Source: Cyclaneusma minus (lineage: Eukaryota; Ascomycota; Leotiomycetes; Marthamycetales; Marthamycetaceae). Taken from it: a DNA stretch of 64,000 nucleotides. How positions within the stretch are numbered: the first letter of the stretch is position 1; each line of letters begins with the position of its first letter. Below, in pieces: positions 1-10,635 of the stretch. The notes beneath the pieces were generated by a model, which was not told the DNA's origin, ran no database searches, and saw nothing but the letters and a program-made list of their open reading frames with translations. The stretch spans positions 868,001 through 932,000 of the forward strand of contig JAKZHN010000014.1 in NCBI GenBank assembly GCA_037179335.1, read 5' to 3'. A program made the position numbers and the translations under genes.

Positions 1-885
1 TTGATATTGAAATTAAAATTGCCTAAATTGGCTTTTGCCGCTTAAATAAAATTATTTATAATAAAAAAAAATTGCAAATTGTTTTTTATTTTTTAAAACC
101 AAGTTATAGCGCAAAAATATATTTTTTAGCAAAAGTGGCAATTATATTATATTATATTTTTAATTTAATAAAATACACTATAATTATAAGGGCGTAAAAA
201 TTATACTAGCTAAAATAGGGGATAAAACTTGCGCCGTTATAGCATTTAAAAAAAATCGCTTAAACCCTTAATTTTTAAAAACCCTTTTATGTTTTTTTAA
301 TAGCTTTGCTTTTTTACGCAAATAATTTATTATAAGGCTTTATAATTGTTTTTGCCAAGTAGGCATTTTAATTTTTAAAATTAAGGAGTATAGTTTTTAT
401 CGCAGTATTACCTAATATGCTATTAATTAAGGAATTTTAAATAAAAATACTAAAAGGCTTGGCTATTAATCCTTTGCAGTATTTTAAAGCTATCATTTGT
501 TTTAGCTATTATACTAAATTTATTTTTAGCAAGCGCGTTTTTATAAAATTTACTTTTAATATTGATTTTGCGATTTAAATATTATTTTATGCAGTTTAGC
601 TATTATTTAAGCATTATTATATTATTAGCAAGCTTTAATTTATAAATATATGTATTTTTGCAAATCATTGCTATTTAAAAAGCAAGTTTTTATTTCATTT
701 TTTTTAAATTACTAATTTATTAATTCTAGCCATTACCGTTTAGCGCAGTTTTTTGGGCTTTTATAGGGGCGCTATATTTGGCTAATTCAAGCTTTTGAAA
801 GCTTTTTTTTTTTCGCTATTAGGGAAGGAAAAAAAGGCTTTTGGTATAAAAAAAAGCTTTTAAAAGCTTTAAAATTTAAGGCTGC
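1..885. repeat. AT-rich, RIP-like block (left edge, truncated by window)
   Basis: This stretch is dominated by A and T runs with very few CG or GC dinucleotides and no credible reading frame. It changes abruptly at about 885-900 into ordinary composition where the tandem array begins. Such blocks in filamentous ascomycetes are usually old transposons mutated by RIP, which converts C:G to T:A in repeats. No terminal repeat or domain is legible here, so the original element cannot be named. Confidence 0.7.
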
Positions 886-889
886 TTCC

Positions 890-3800
890 GCCAAACGCTG
901 CTTGACTCTATTTCTCCTTTGCACGTGACGAGCAGGTTAATATAAATGAAACTATCCAGCCATTGGCCAGCAACAGCATCATAGCATGAAACAATAACAG
1001 CAAGACGGACAAACGACAGCAAAAAATGCCATATGCAGCTCCGATGAATGAATCATTCCGCAGCCTGCACAAAATCCAGCTACGAAACTTCCTAACATTC
1101 CCGCCCTAGTGAGTAGTGTCTGAATTGTACTGCGCGAACCACTTCGAAGTGCCAAAAGCCATCCATCTTGCATGTACCTCCAAAGCTTTAAGCTCCAGGA
1201 AGCAATATCGATAGCTTAATATATAGCTTTCCTAACTGCATTAGTAAGCCCATTAGATACTAGGCCGTTGGCTATTAGCTGTCATGCTAAGATGACGGCA
1301 GCCTAGAAAAGCGGAAGCCAAATGAATGGACGACGGTAGGAATGCGAGCTAAAGGACTAAGAAATTGTGTTGCCTAAGCTGACAAATTGGAAGTGTGAAA
1401 ATTGTGGGCTGCCTGCCTTTTTCGCGTAATGCGGAGAGAACTTGGGCGTGATAAGGAGATGTCTTCTAGTCAAAGAGCTTGAGGAATCGTCGATGAGAGG
1501 CTTCATTGCGTCTTGATAAATTTGAATTCTACGAAACAGGATCGGAGGCTAAATCTATAGCTTTTCGAACCAGATTACTCAATCATTAGGCAGTAGGCAC
1601 TCAGCTGTTCGCTACTAAGTATCCGCGTTACTAGCTGACAGCAGCACCAAGCAGCGACAGCAAGACAACCAAATGACAGCAGAAATAAACAAAAACCACG
1701 GCTGCTGAAAGAAAGCGAAGCATGAAACTGAAGGTGTGGAATTCTAATCTATTTGCCCACTCTATATAATGTGCGGAGCCTTGAGAAGGCGGACAAACAG
1801 AGCTCTTCGAAGTCACCACAGAAACATGATGAGCAGTCTTCACATTTTCAAATGGTTGGACTTGGACTCCAACCAGCAGGTTCGAAGGCTCAATTCATAG
1901 CTTTCCCACTTTCCAGCCTGATTGGTAAGCCATGAACTACTAGGCATCATGCTAAGCTGACAATAGCATGATATTCCGACAGCAAGATGCATGGACGATG
2001 GTAGGAACGAGGGAAGAAGTGGGAAGTTGTGCTGCGAAGGTTTGAAAATCTAGCCTATTTACCTACCTACTCAATGTAATGCGCGGAGCCTTTAAAAGGC
2101 GGACAAGAAGACCTTCGAAGTGATGTTCTGGCATGAGAGTAGAATATTTGGTCTGCAGAGAGCAGGCGCAATGGCTCAATATATAGCTATTCAAGCTCAC
2201 AATTAGCGCCGCTATGACCTTTCAGCCACTAGGTCACAGCAGCCTAGAAAGGCGACAGCAGTCGGACCAAACGATAGTAAAGGCAATGAAGAATTATGTT
2301 TCTCAAGTAATGGCACGAAAGAGTGAAACTTTTGGCCCTTCTGGCAATTTTGTATAATGCACAGGAATTTGGAACGGAAAAGCAAGCCCCTTTGGAGTGC
2401 CAAAGGACATCGTTGTCGGTAACGGATGTATGCAAAGGTTGAATTCTTGGAGCAGGTTCGAAGACTCAATATATAGGTTTCTGAATCCGACCGGTCAGCT
2501 ACTAGCCATTGGGCCGTCGGTTGAGCCACGCGACTAAGCTGACAACAGCATAAAGCAGCGACGGCAGGAGCAATGAATGACATTAGGAACGACGGAAGAA
2601 GTGAGTTGTGCGGCTCAAGCTGACACCATGGAAATTCTCAACATGGATTATATTTCAGCATTACGCAGAGGCTTGGGATGAACATGTGAATCTCTTTGAA
2701 TCGCCACGGGACATGCGAGGGTCTCTTCATGTTGGAAAGTTGGACTCCAAAAGCAGGGTGGAAGGTTCAATATATAGCTAGATAAGCACACTAGCCAGTA
2801 CCCAGCCGCTAGCTAGCAACAGCCCAGAAAAGCGACAGAAAAATGGATAGACGACGGTAGGAATAAGCCAAAGGAACGTGAAGATAGAAATTGCGCTGCT
2901 TATGTTAAAAATATGATAATTCTCGGCTAATATCATGTCTGGGCATTGGGCAAACGCTTGAGACGAACCAGAAACACTCCAATGTGCCAAAGGCTATTAT
3001 CCTTCTCTGTCATTTCAGACCTACCTATGGTTGAGATTCGGAAAGCAGGGTTGGAGGCGCTTTTTATACCTTTCACACCCAAGCAGATGCTCCACGAGCC
3101 ACTACCTAGGTATCTAGCCACTAGCTAACAACAGCCTAGAAAAGCGACAGCAAGAAAGCCCAGCAACAGCAAACATGAGCCACAGCAATAAGCAGTAGTT
3201 TCACTCCTCGTTGTAACGATATGCAAGTTTAAACCATGGCATGTTCAACTCTGTGTAGTGCGCACTTGACTTTTGATACGGACAAGTAAATATCCCCAAA
3301 AACAAAAAACGCAAGAATCCATTAAAACTGGCTTGGTGTCTCGGTCAAACAGAAAGTTGGATTCCAGAAAGCAGGATCAAGGGCTCAATATATAGCTTTT
3401 CCACCCAGCCGACAGCTCTATTAGCCACTACTAAATCACTAGCTGGCAGTAGCGTTGAATACTGACAGCAGGGGTGAACGATAGTACGATCCCTGCATGC
3501 AAGACAATAAAAAGCGGTGCTGCTCAAGCAGACAAGTTGAAAGGGTAAACTTTTTGGCATGGATAGCAATCAAACTCTGAGTAATGGGCAAACACTTGGA
3601 CGTGATAAGCAAATTTCTTCGAGATGCCAAAGACCATTTCCCCTTATTACTACGTGACAAGGTTTGAACCCCCAGAAGCAGGATCGAGAGCTCAATATAT
3701 AGCTTTCTCGACCCAGCCTACTGCCCCACTAGCCACTACTAAGCCACTAGCCGACAACAGACTGAAATAGCGACAGCAGGGATAAACGATAATAGGAAAT

Positions 3801-6270
3801 ATGTACTTGCATACAGAAAATGAACAGCGGTGCCACTTAAGCTATCAAGTTAAAGTACGAAAATTCTGCTATGTGTACCAATCTTTAGGTAATGAGCTGA
3901 GACGTAGCCGCGGCAAGCAAATCTCTTCCTGATGCCAAAGGCCATCGCACAGTTTCTACCTTGTGAAGGTTTGAATCCCCAAAAACAGGATCGAGAGCTC
4001 AATATATAGCTTTCCCAGCTCCCAGTGAGCCATGAGCCACTAGCCAGCTATCAACTACCGACAACAGCCTAGAAAAGCGGGAGCAAAACAGCTGACGACG
4101 GTAGGAACGAGCCAAGGTAATGAGCAGTTGCGCAGCTCATGTTAATAGGCTGAACATGTCAAAAACTTGGCATATGCACCAACTCTTTTTGTATTGTACA
4201 AAGACTTGGGCATGGAGCAAACCCTTCGAAGGGCGAAAGCACACGTTCAACTTTCACTCAATCACCACTTTCACTCAATCGCTACAAAGTTGGACTTCAA
4301 CCAGGAAGGTCAAGGGCTCAATATATACCTTTCCCACCCAGCCTGATGCGCCACTAGCCACTACTAAGCCACTAGCCAACAACAGCCAGAAATAGCGACA
4401 GCAGGAATAAACGACAATATGAAATATGTACTTGCATACAGAAAGTAAACAGCGGTGCCGCTCAAGCTGACAAATGCAATTCTGAGCATCCTGCTGTGTA
4501 CCAGACTTTAAGTGGAGTGATAAGCTGAGACTTGGGCATGGCAAGCAAATCTCTTCCTAATGCCAAAGGCCATTGTCGTCTCCGCCACTCAATTCTGGTT
4601 CAAACCCAAAGGAGCAAGATCAAAAGCTCAATATATACGCATCCCATCCAGTCCAGCTTTCCGCTATCCAGCAGCACTAAGCCACTAGCTTTCCCACCCG
4701 GCCTACTACTCCACTAACCACTACATAATAACAGCACACGCGAGCCAAAGCAAGAACGACACGGCTTTTCTTTCCAAGGCGCAGAAACTGCCAAGAATGA
4801 GCGGGCTTTTGCTGCTAGAGAAACTTGGGATTTTGACAAGCGAGACCAAAGGGGCAATATATACTTTTTCCGTCTAGCATATCTAATGCTTTACTAGCCA
4901 CTACTAAGCCAGTAGTCGACAGCAGCGTGAGATAGCGATAGCAAAGCAGCCAAACGACGGTAGGAACGGGCCAAAGCAACGACTAGTTGCGCTGCTCTTA
5001 TTAACAGCTTGGAAAAAAACACGGCTTATTTTTATAATGCACGGACACCAAGATATGACAAGGAAACGTCTCCAAAAGTTCAAAAGACACGAGTGACGAG
5101 AAGGCATCAGAGTAACTGGTCTCTCCTAAAAAGTTGGGTCCTAGAAAGCAGGTCCAAAAGCCCAATATATACCTAAATTTCCAACCAATTTGATTAGCCA
5201 CTAGGCACCCATGGGCCACATCATCAGCTGACAACAGCAGCTATGCAATAGCGATAGAAATAACAGCTGAACGACAGTAGGAAAAAGTCACAGCAGTGGA
5301 AAGTTGCGCTGCTCGAGGCGACAGCTTGAAAATCAAAAGAACCCGGCCTTTTTTTGGCAATGGGACAGAGATTTGGGCCTGCCAAACAAATGTCTCCAAG
5401 ACGTCGAAGAACACCAGAAGCAATCACTCTTACTTCGTTTGCAAGAAAAGTTGGATTCCAGAAAGCAGCCTCAGAGCCCAAATATATACACCTCCCTCAC
5501 GTAGACCCACCCCTCAGTCATTATACACCGCCAGGACCCATGTACTATTCACCATCTTACCAACCAACAGCATCCCAAACCACCAACAGCAAAACACCCG
5601 AACGACCCAACGAACAAGCCATAGCAACAAATACTTCCACTGCTCAAGTCAACAGCTTGAAAGTAAAAAAAAAGCCCTCCCGGCTTCCCCAATTCTTTCT
5701 GCAAAGCACAGAAATTCGGGTTGACAACTGACAAGCGAAGATGCGCAAGGATGCGAAGCACACGAAAAGCCGTCGTATTGGTAGCCGTTGAAGAGTTGGG
5801 TTCCAAGAAGACAGGTCCCAAGGGCGCAATATATAGCTTTCCCAGCTAGATTGGTAAGCCAAGAAATATAGAGGTACTATCCTGGTGGCTGATAGCAGCG
5901 CAAACCACCGACAGCAATACAGCAGTGCGACAATAGGGAAAAGCCAAAGCAATGAGTCAATTACGCTGCTCAAGTCCAGCTGACAGGCCAAGAGTACGAG
6001 AAACCCAGGACATCGTTTTGTGATGCGCGAGCGCAAAACTTTGGAATTGACAGGCGAAAATGCGCAAGAAGGCGAAAAGGACACGAAGAGCCGTGGGCTG
6101 CCTTGGGGGATGGTCGAAGAGTTGGAGTGCAAAATGCAGGTCCAAAGCCTCAATATATACCCCTCCCCCCCTTCCCCTTCCCCTCCCACTTCCCCTCTCC
6201 CCCCACCCTTCATCCTCTCACCTCCCCATCCACATCACCCACCACCCATCCCCCCATACACATCATTCCA
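890..6270 (-). repeat. Tandem array 1: about 18 degenerate units of about 310 bp, each with a TATA-like box
   Basis: A TATA-like core (usually CAATATATA on plus, TATATATTG on minus) recurs near 940, 1220, 1556, 1896, 2180, 2470, 2770, 3065, 3388, 3697, 4004, 4321, 4631, 4858, 5164, 5481, 5829 and 6153, mostly 280-348 bp apart. Each unit also holds three GACAGCAG-like motifs spaced 16-20 nt (for example 3753, 3772, 3788 and 1637, 1655, 1675), a GCTCAAGCTGACAAGTT-like block, a TTGGGC..GACAAGCAAATCTCTTC block and a CCAGAAAGCAGGATCGAGAG block just before the TATA. Read on minus, the triple motif lies about 50-100 bp upstream of the TATA box, as in a promoter. Open frames cross the units but are not held in one frame between them. 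No protein or RNA family is recognised. Confidence 0.85.
6153..6270 (+). promoter_or_regulatory. Last array unit: TATA-like box followed by long pyrimidine tract
   Basis: The last unit keeps CAATATATAC at about 6151-6160 and is followed on plus by a nearly pure C/T tract (about 6161-6245) running to an ATG at 6273. A TATA box plus a CT-rich tract before the start is a common core promoter form in filamentous fungi. It could be the promoter of the small frame downstream. On the minus strand the same TATA fits the orientation seen in the rest of the array, so direction is undecided. Confidence 0.35.
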
Positions 6271-6272
6271 AA

Positions 6273-6428
6273 ATGTCCAAGAAGTTCTCTTGCCCCTTGT
6301 CCCCGACCCTAACAAAAGGCTCCAGCAACGACTGCCAGAACAAGGTGCCTTCTAGTCCCAGAAAACCCCACTCCCGAAGAAGTGAAGCCTATCAATCTCC
6401 CAACGCTCCGTTAAGAACCGGGCCCTAG
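6273..6428 (+). CDS. Possible small protein, 51 aa, unrecognised
   Basis: An ATG with AAA before it opens a 51-codon frame ending in TAG. The product starts MSKKFSCPL and is rich in Ser, Pro, Lys and Arg; no signal peptide or known domain is visible. Support comes only from position: it follows a TATA-like box and a C/T-rich leader. It may equally be a chance frame at the edge of the repeat array. No homologue is recognised. Confidence 0.2.
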   Translation: MSKKFSCPLSPTLTKGSSNDCQNKVPSSPRKPHSRRSEAYQSPNAPLRTGP

Positions 6429-6429
6429 A

Positions 6430-7044
6430 GGGGCCGACGGCTCCTGCATTCTCTACAGAATGCATCGCTGGTGTACTTCTCTCTCTCTCTCTTCTCACAT
6501 TATGAGATAGAAGTGGGCCTGTGTGATTGATTGTCTGCCATTGGCGCCGATGACAATGAGTTTTGCCACGACGACCATTTGCAGACTTGGTGAAAGAAAA
6601 TCGAAGAGACAGAGCATGTATGAAAACGAGGAAAGAGAGAATGGGGGGTAAGTGCAGTCACCTGAAAAATCAGTATCACCTGTAAAACCAGGCGTCATGG
6701 AATATCAGCGTTTCATTCGAAGCTCGAGGACCATACCCATATCGTACCATCCCATACCAATACATACCGAACCCCATCGCCCATTCGTCGTTTCATAGTC
6801 GCACATACTTTGTTTTTCGTTTCGTGAGAAGCGACCGCGTGAAAAAGGAACCGCCAGCTCCCATCCATCTCGCCCATCCATCCAGACTCCAGAACCCCAG
6901 CGCCGCGCTAATATGGTGTTGAAGCAAAGCCCATCGCAAAACCGCAAGACCGCTAAACTGCATCATCGCTTCCAAATCGCTTCATCGTGCACTCTCCATC
7001 GGAAAAGCATCGCAGCATCAACCTCCGCCATCGTAACCAGCCCA
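6430..7044. other. Intergenic, no gene seen
   Basis: It contains a short CT dinucleotide tract at about 6477-6496. The rest is mixed sequence holding the 3' flank of the minus-strand PRPP synthetase. The plus-strand frame at 6913-7464 is antisense to that gene and is not supported. Confidence 0.5.
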
Positions 7045-8698
7045 TCAATGGAAGAGAACAGAAACGCTCTCTCCAAAATGGCTCCTCCTAATCGCCTCGC
7101 TCAACAACCCCGCCAAATCCAATATCACAAGTTTCTTTGCCTGCCGTGCCTTCTCCGCACTAATCGGAAAAGAATTCGTCACCACAATCTGATCAATACA
7201 CTCACATCTCTCCAACACCTCCAGGCTATCCCCTCCAAAAAGCCCATGCGTCGCAATGCAATAAACTCTCTTCGCACCACCCCTCTTAACAACTGCTTCG
7301 GCTGCAGCAATCCACGAACCAGGCTTGTCAATCATGTCATCGACGATGAATACTTGGCGACCCTTTACGTCGCCTACGATGGTGATTTTCTGCTCGAGTC
7401 CGGGGGTTGCGAAGCCGGTTTCTTCGTCGTCGGAGGATGCGCCGGCGTCGCCTGTGCCGCCTAGTGCGTGTGGTTCGCCGAAGAAACTCGAAGGACGAGA
7501 TAAAGAAAGTGGGTCGACTTCGTCGCAGCCTTGGTCGAGGATCATGCTGTTGGACATGGATTGGATTGGAGAAGGGTAGTCGTCAGGCACGATATGGCCT
7601 TGGACAAGCCGCCCGTGTATCACTTCGCGCGCGCGCTCGTCGGTGTATTCAGCGTCGTCTTCTGGGATTGCGGGACCGACTGGGGCGGTTTGGGCGCGGG
7701 TGAGCGGCGAGCCGCGGACAGGGACGGTGTTGACATGCGGGCGGACGGGGCGGTCGGCGGCTTGGGCGGCTTGGGCGGCTTGGGCGGCTTGGAGGGGATG
7801 TTGGGGGGTGCGGCGAGGGGGGGTGGAGGGCTGGCTGCAGTAGCTTGCTAGTTGGCTTGGTGGTTGTTCTGTTGGTCGTGCTTCTTCGGAGCCTCGTCTG
7901 CTGTCGTTGTAACTCGTTCGGCCACTGTCACTGCCATTGAATATTACGGAGTTGGAGAGCTGGAGAATGCGACGCTTGTCGGTGGTCACCATGCCGAAGT
8001 TTAATTTCAACGTGTCGGCGAGAGAGGTGACGCGTTTGGTGCCGCCGGCGTTTTTGGATACGCAGACGGCTGACTCCCAGTCGCGGACGTGAAGTTTGAT
8101 CCAGCGTGCGATTAGGGGCTCGGCGGTGAGGTTATCGACGGGGCAGCGGAAGAAACCTTGCATTTGGGAAGCGTGCAGGTCGATGGTGATGACATGCTTT
8201 ACGCCGGCGACGTGGAGGAGGTTGGCGAGCATGCGAGCGGTGATGGCACCACGATGGGATTTCTTTTTGGATTGGCGGCTGTAGGGGAAATAGGGGAGGA
8301 CGGCTGATCGGCGCATCAGTCTTCGTTCCCAGCTCTCGCTCCCACCTCTCAAAGGAAGTTCACGAGTCAAGCTCACCGGTGATTTTGTTTGCAGAACCGC
8401 CTTTGCAGGCTGAGATCATAATGAGCAACTCCATGATGCTGTCATTGATACTCGTGCTTCCGCTCTGCACGACGAATACATCTTTATCTCGGATGCTGGT
8501 CAACAGCTTCACGCTGGTCTCGCCCTGGAGGTGCCATCAGTACAATGATTCGTAGGTATTGTTCGCCCTCTCTTCCCTTTCACGTACATTTGCGAACTTG
8601 CCCAGCTCGGCGGGAGCAGCGGTCATGCCCAGATTGGAGCATATCTGGGCAGTGAGGGCGGGACACGAGCTCCCAGCGAATACCACGGTGTTGCGCAT
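7045..8698 (-). CDS. PRS1: Ribose-phosphate diphosphokinase (PRPP synthetase), PRS1-like with large insert
   Basis: The enzyme family transfers pyrophosphate from ATP to ribose 5-phosphate, making PRPP for purine, pyrimidine, His and Trp synthesis in the cytosol. Three exons join in frame: 8698-8588, 8524-8377 and 8303-7045 (introns 8525-8587 and 8304-8376), giving 505 aa. The start is ATG at 8698 (MRNTVVFAGSS). Visible family features are KFANGETSV spanning the first junction, PYFPYSRQSKKKSHRGA at about 90-106, DLHASQMQGFF at 128-138, and the PRPP-binding segment VDDMIDKPGSW near 407-417. Canonical enzymes have DDMxDTxGT there, so this is a divergent subunit like yeast Prs1, which works in hetero-oligomers. 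Residues about 200-392 form a low-complexity, Ser/Pro-rich insert at the place where fungal Prs1/Prs5 carry a non-homologous region. It includes an (AAQ)n run. The specific PRS1 assignment is by resemblance. Confidence 0.88.
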
Positions 8699-9375
8699 CG
8701 TTTGTGTGGTGGTGGTGAAGATGTTGGAGGGGGAGTTGTGAAGAGGAAATAAATTTACAGTGGGGGGACGCGGACTTGGCCGTTTAAGGTTTAGTGCACT
8801 CCGATATTTGGCCGGTCATGAAGGTTGACGGCTGTCTTTCAACGTATTATTCTCTTTCTATCAACCTTCGACGATGACATTTCTTGAATTGATATTCACT
8901 TCTTTGAATGATCGCTTTTCGGGGGGCTGATAGTGGATGTTGATTTTCCTGGCTACGAAATGTCTGTTGTACAACGGTTGCATCTCGACGTGGCGAGCTG
9001 TCATTCGAACCACAGTCCCTAACCCTCACATCAAGAAAACTGCCACCATCAATTACGACTGCCATACCAAGCCCCTATAATGCAAAATCCCAATTCCCAG
9101 GAACCATCACCAAGCAATGTGTCCATCCATATAAACTGAGCAAAACAGAGCCGGCCCTCCCACAGGCCGCAATCCGGGCATGACACGCGGCATTGGCAGC
9201 TATCGCTCGTGACCATGTGTTTTACAGATACATGTAGCTGTTAATGTAGAGAACCTCAGATAACCTTCAGGCCTTATTTCCACGATCTTTTCCGTTCAAG
9301 CGTCACGAGAGAGCCGATCGCTGTGATCCGCCAAACTGCCCTGATCTGGCACAGATGGGGCCATAATGCAGAACA
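8699..9375. other. Intergenic; PRS1 upstream region
   Basis: This lies between the PRS1 start (8698) and the stop of the next minus-strand gene (9376). It should hold the PRS1 promoter; no clear TATA or other motif stands out, and no gene is supported. Confidence 0.5.
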
Positions 9376-10320
9376 CTACCCACACCGTCTGATCGCCATC
9401 CCCAAAATCGGATCGTCCAGCAGGTCGAATTCGCATTCGATGATGCGAGCGATGCCCCCGGGGCGAATTTCGGGAGGAGGGTACGGGAACTCTTCGATCC
9501 AGCATTTGGCTGTAATCTCCTCCCAAGTCGTGCCACAGCCCTGTCTCCTCACATCCTGAACTTCCCATGTAGTGTCCGGCTCTTTGCTTCCTGCAATATC
9601 AACTGCTGGTCCACGTTTTGCAACGACCATGAAGCCTTTGTCCCAATCTCTTTCTGCCTCGTCCCGCAAATCGCCGTTTGGGGTCGTCTGCAGTTGGCAG
9701 ATCTCAGAGTCTCGAGGCCAAGTGACTCGGTAGGGGGGATCCGCACATGCACTGGACTCTGTAGTGCGGTATATCGATATAGACGATCCAGATTCATGGC
9801 CATCACGCCGGAGTAATCCAGCCTTCCAGCGACGCATACCTTCCTGGACGTAAGGCTTGTTCAAGTTTACGCGGCCGACCGAGTTGTTGGAAAAGCATTG
9901 AATTTCCCTCCACCCGTTGCCGAAACAAATCAATTTCCTGATGTCGTGGAGGAAGAATCCTGCTTCCGCGCTTCCTTCCACCATAAGCATGTCCAGTTGG
10001 AGGTCGGGGATGATCTGGAGAGCTTCTTCCAGCGCACACGTTTCCTCATTTGTAAAGGACGCTCCATTCAGAGTATCAGGCCAATAAAGCGAAAATGGGT
10101 GGTTGTCCACTCTGATACGGCGGATCTGAGAGCGGATGGTACTTGGGAGGGGTGACAAGGTGTAGAGCATGTCCAGGAGAGTCTCAAAATAGAACAGTAC
10201 TCGGCCAATCCAAGAAGTTCCAATCTCGTCGCGAATCTCGTCGTGGATCTGACGACAAACACGGAAAATTGCGAAAGCGGTGGCACGTGTTTCTTTGTTA
10301 GAGCGCACAGCGCTATGCAC
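9376..10320 (-). pseudogene. F-box-like/fungal domestic family protein, apparently 5'-truncated
   Basis: An open frame of 314 codons begins with a non-ATG codon. The first ATG is internal at about 10170. The product contains FRVCRQIHDEIRDEI, a pattern typical of a large family of ascomycete proteins (2EXR/F-box-like, with an N-terminal LPxEIRxxIY motif followed by an LxVCRQIxxE segment). The N-terminal LPxEIRxxIY half is missing here. Upstream in frame a stop codon follows at once, and only about 315 bp separate the frame from the divergent XPG-like gene, leaving little room for a missing exon. It may be a truncated relic or may start at the internal ATG. Function is unknown; there are no catalytic motifs. 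The rest of the frame is uninterrupted, so the loss may be recent. Confidence 0.5.
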
Positions 10321-10389
10321 AATCGGGATGTTTTAGGACCAGAGCCTGGGTCGTCAACATGGCCGTTCAACAGTCTTGACTTGCAACAT

Positions 10390-10530
10390 GGTTGGAGTAA
10401 CAGAACGGTTTGTCGCAAAAAAACCGTTTGTCACAAATTGAAAACGGTCTGTCGAGGAAAGGTGTGGCTCGGTATGTGGCTCAACACGGTTTGTGGCTCA
10501 ACCCGGCTATAAGCCACACTATCAGCCACA
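10390..10530. repeat. Cluster of short CGGTTTGT-type repeats
   Basis: CGGTTTGT/CCGTTTGT/CGGTCTGT occur four times between about 10406 and 10495, and GTGGCTCAAC appears twice nearby. The cluster fills most of the gap between the truncated minus-strand frame and the XPG-like gene. It may be a decayed mobile-element end or a promoter cluster; neither can be shown. Confidence 0.4.
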
Positions 10531-10635
10531 CATCGCATTCCGCACGAGCTACCCACATGATTACACACCTCCCTAAATTTCTCCAAGATCTCGACTCAGT
10601 CAGACAAAAACCCAATTCGCGCTCAGCACCAAAAA

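Noticed and set aside
5644..6213. A 189-codon minus frame covering two array units with repeated YILRxW and FACQLS segments
   Set aside because: The repeat arises because two units happen to be 324 bp apart, a multiple of three. Neighbouring units are out of frame and full of stops, so the protein repeat is a by-product of DNA repetition.
890..6270. Array 1 as a CRISPR array
   Set aside because: Units are about 310 bp, degenerate, in a eukaryote, and lack short identical repeats with unique spacers.
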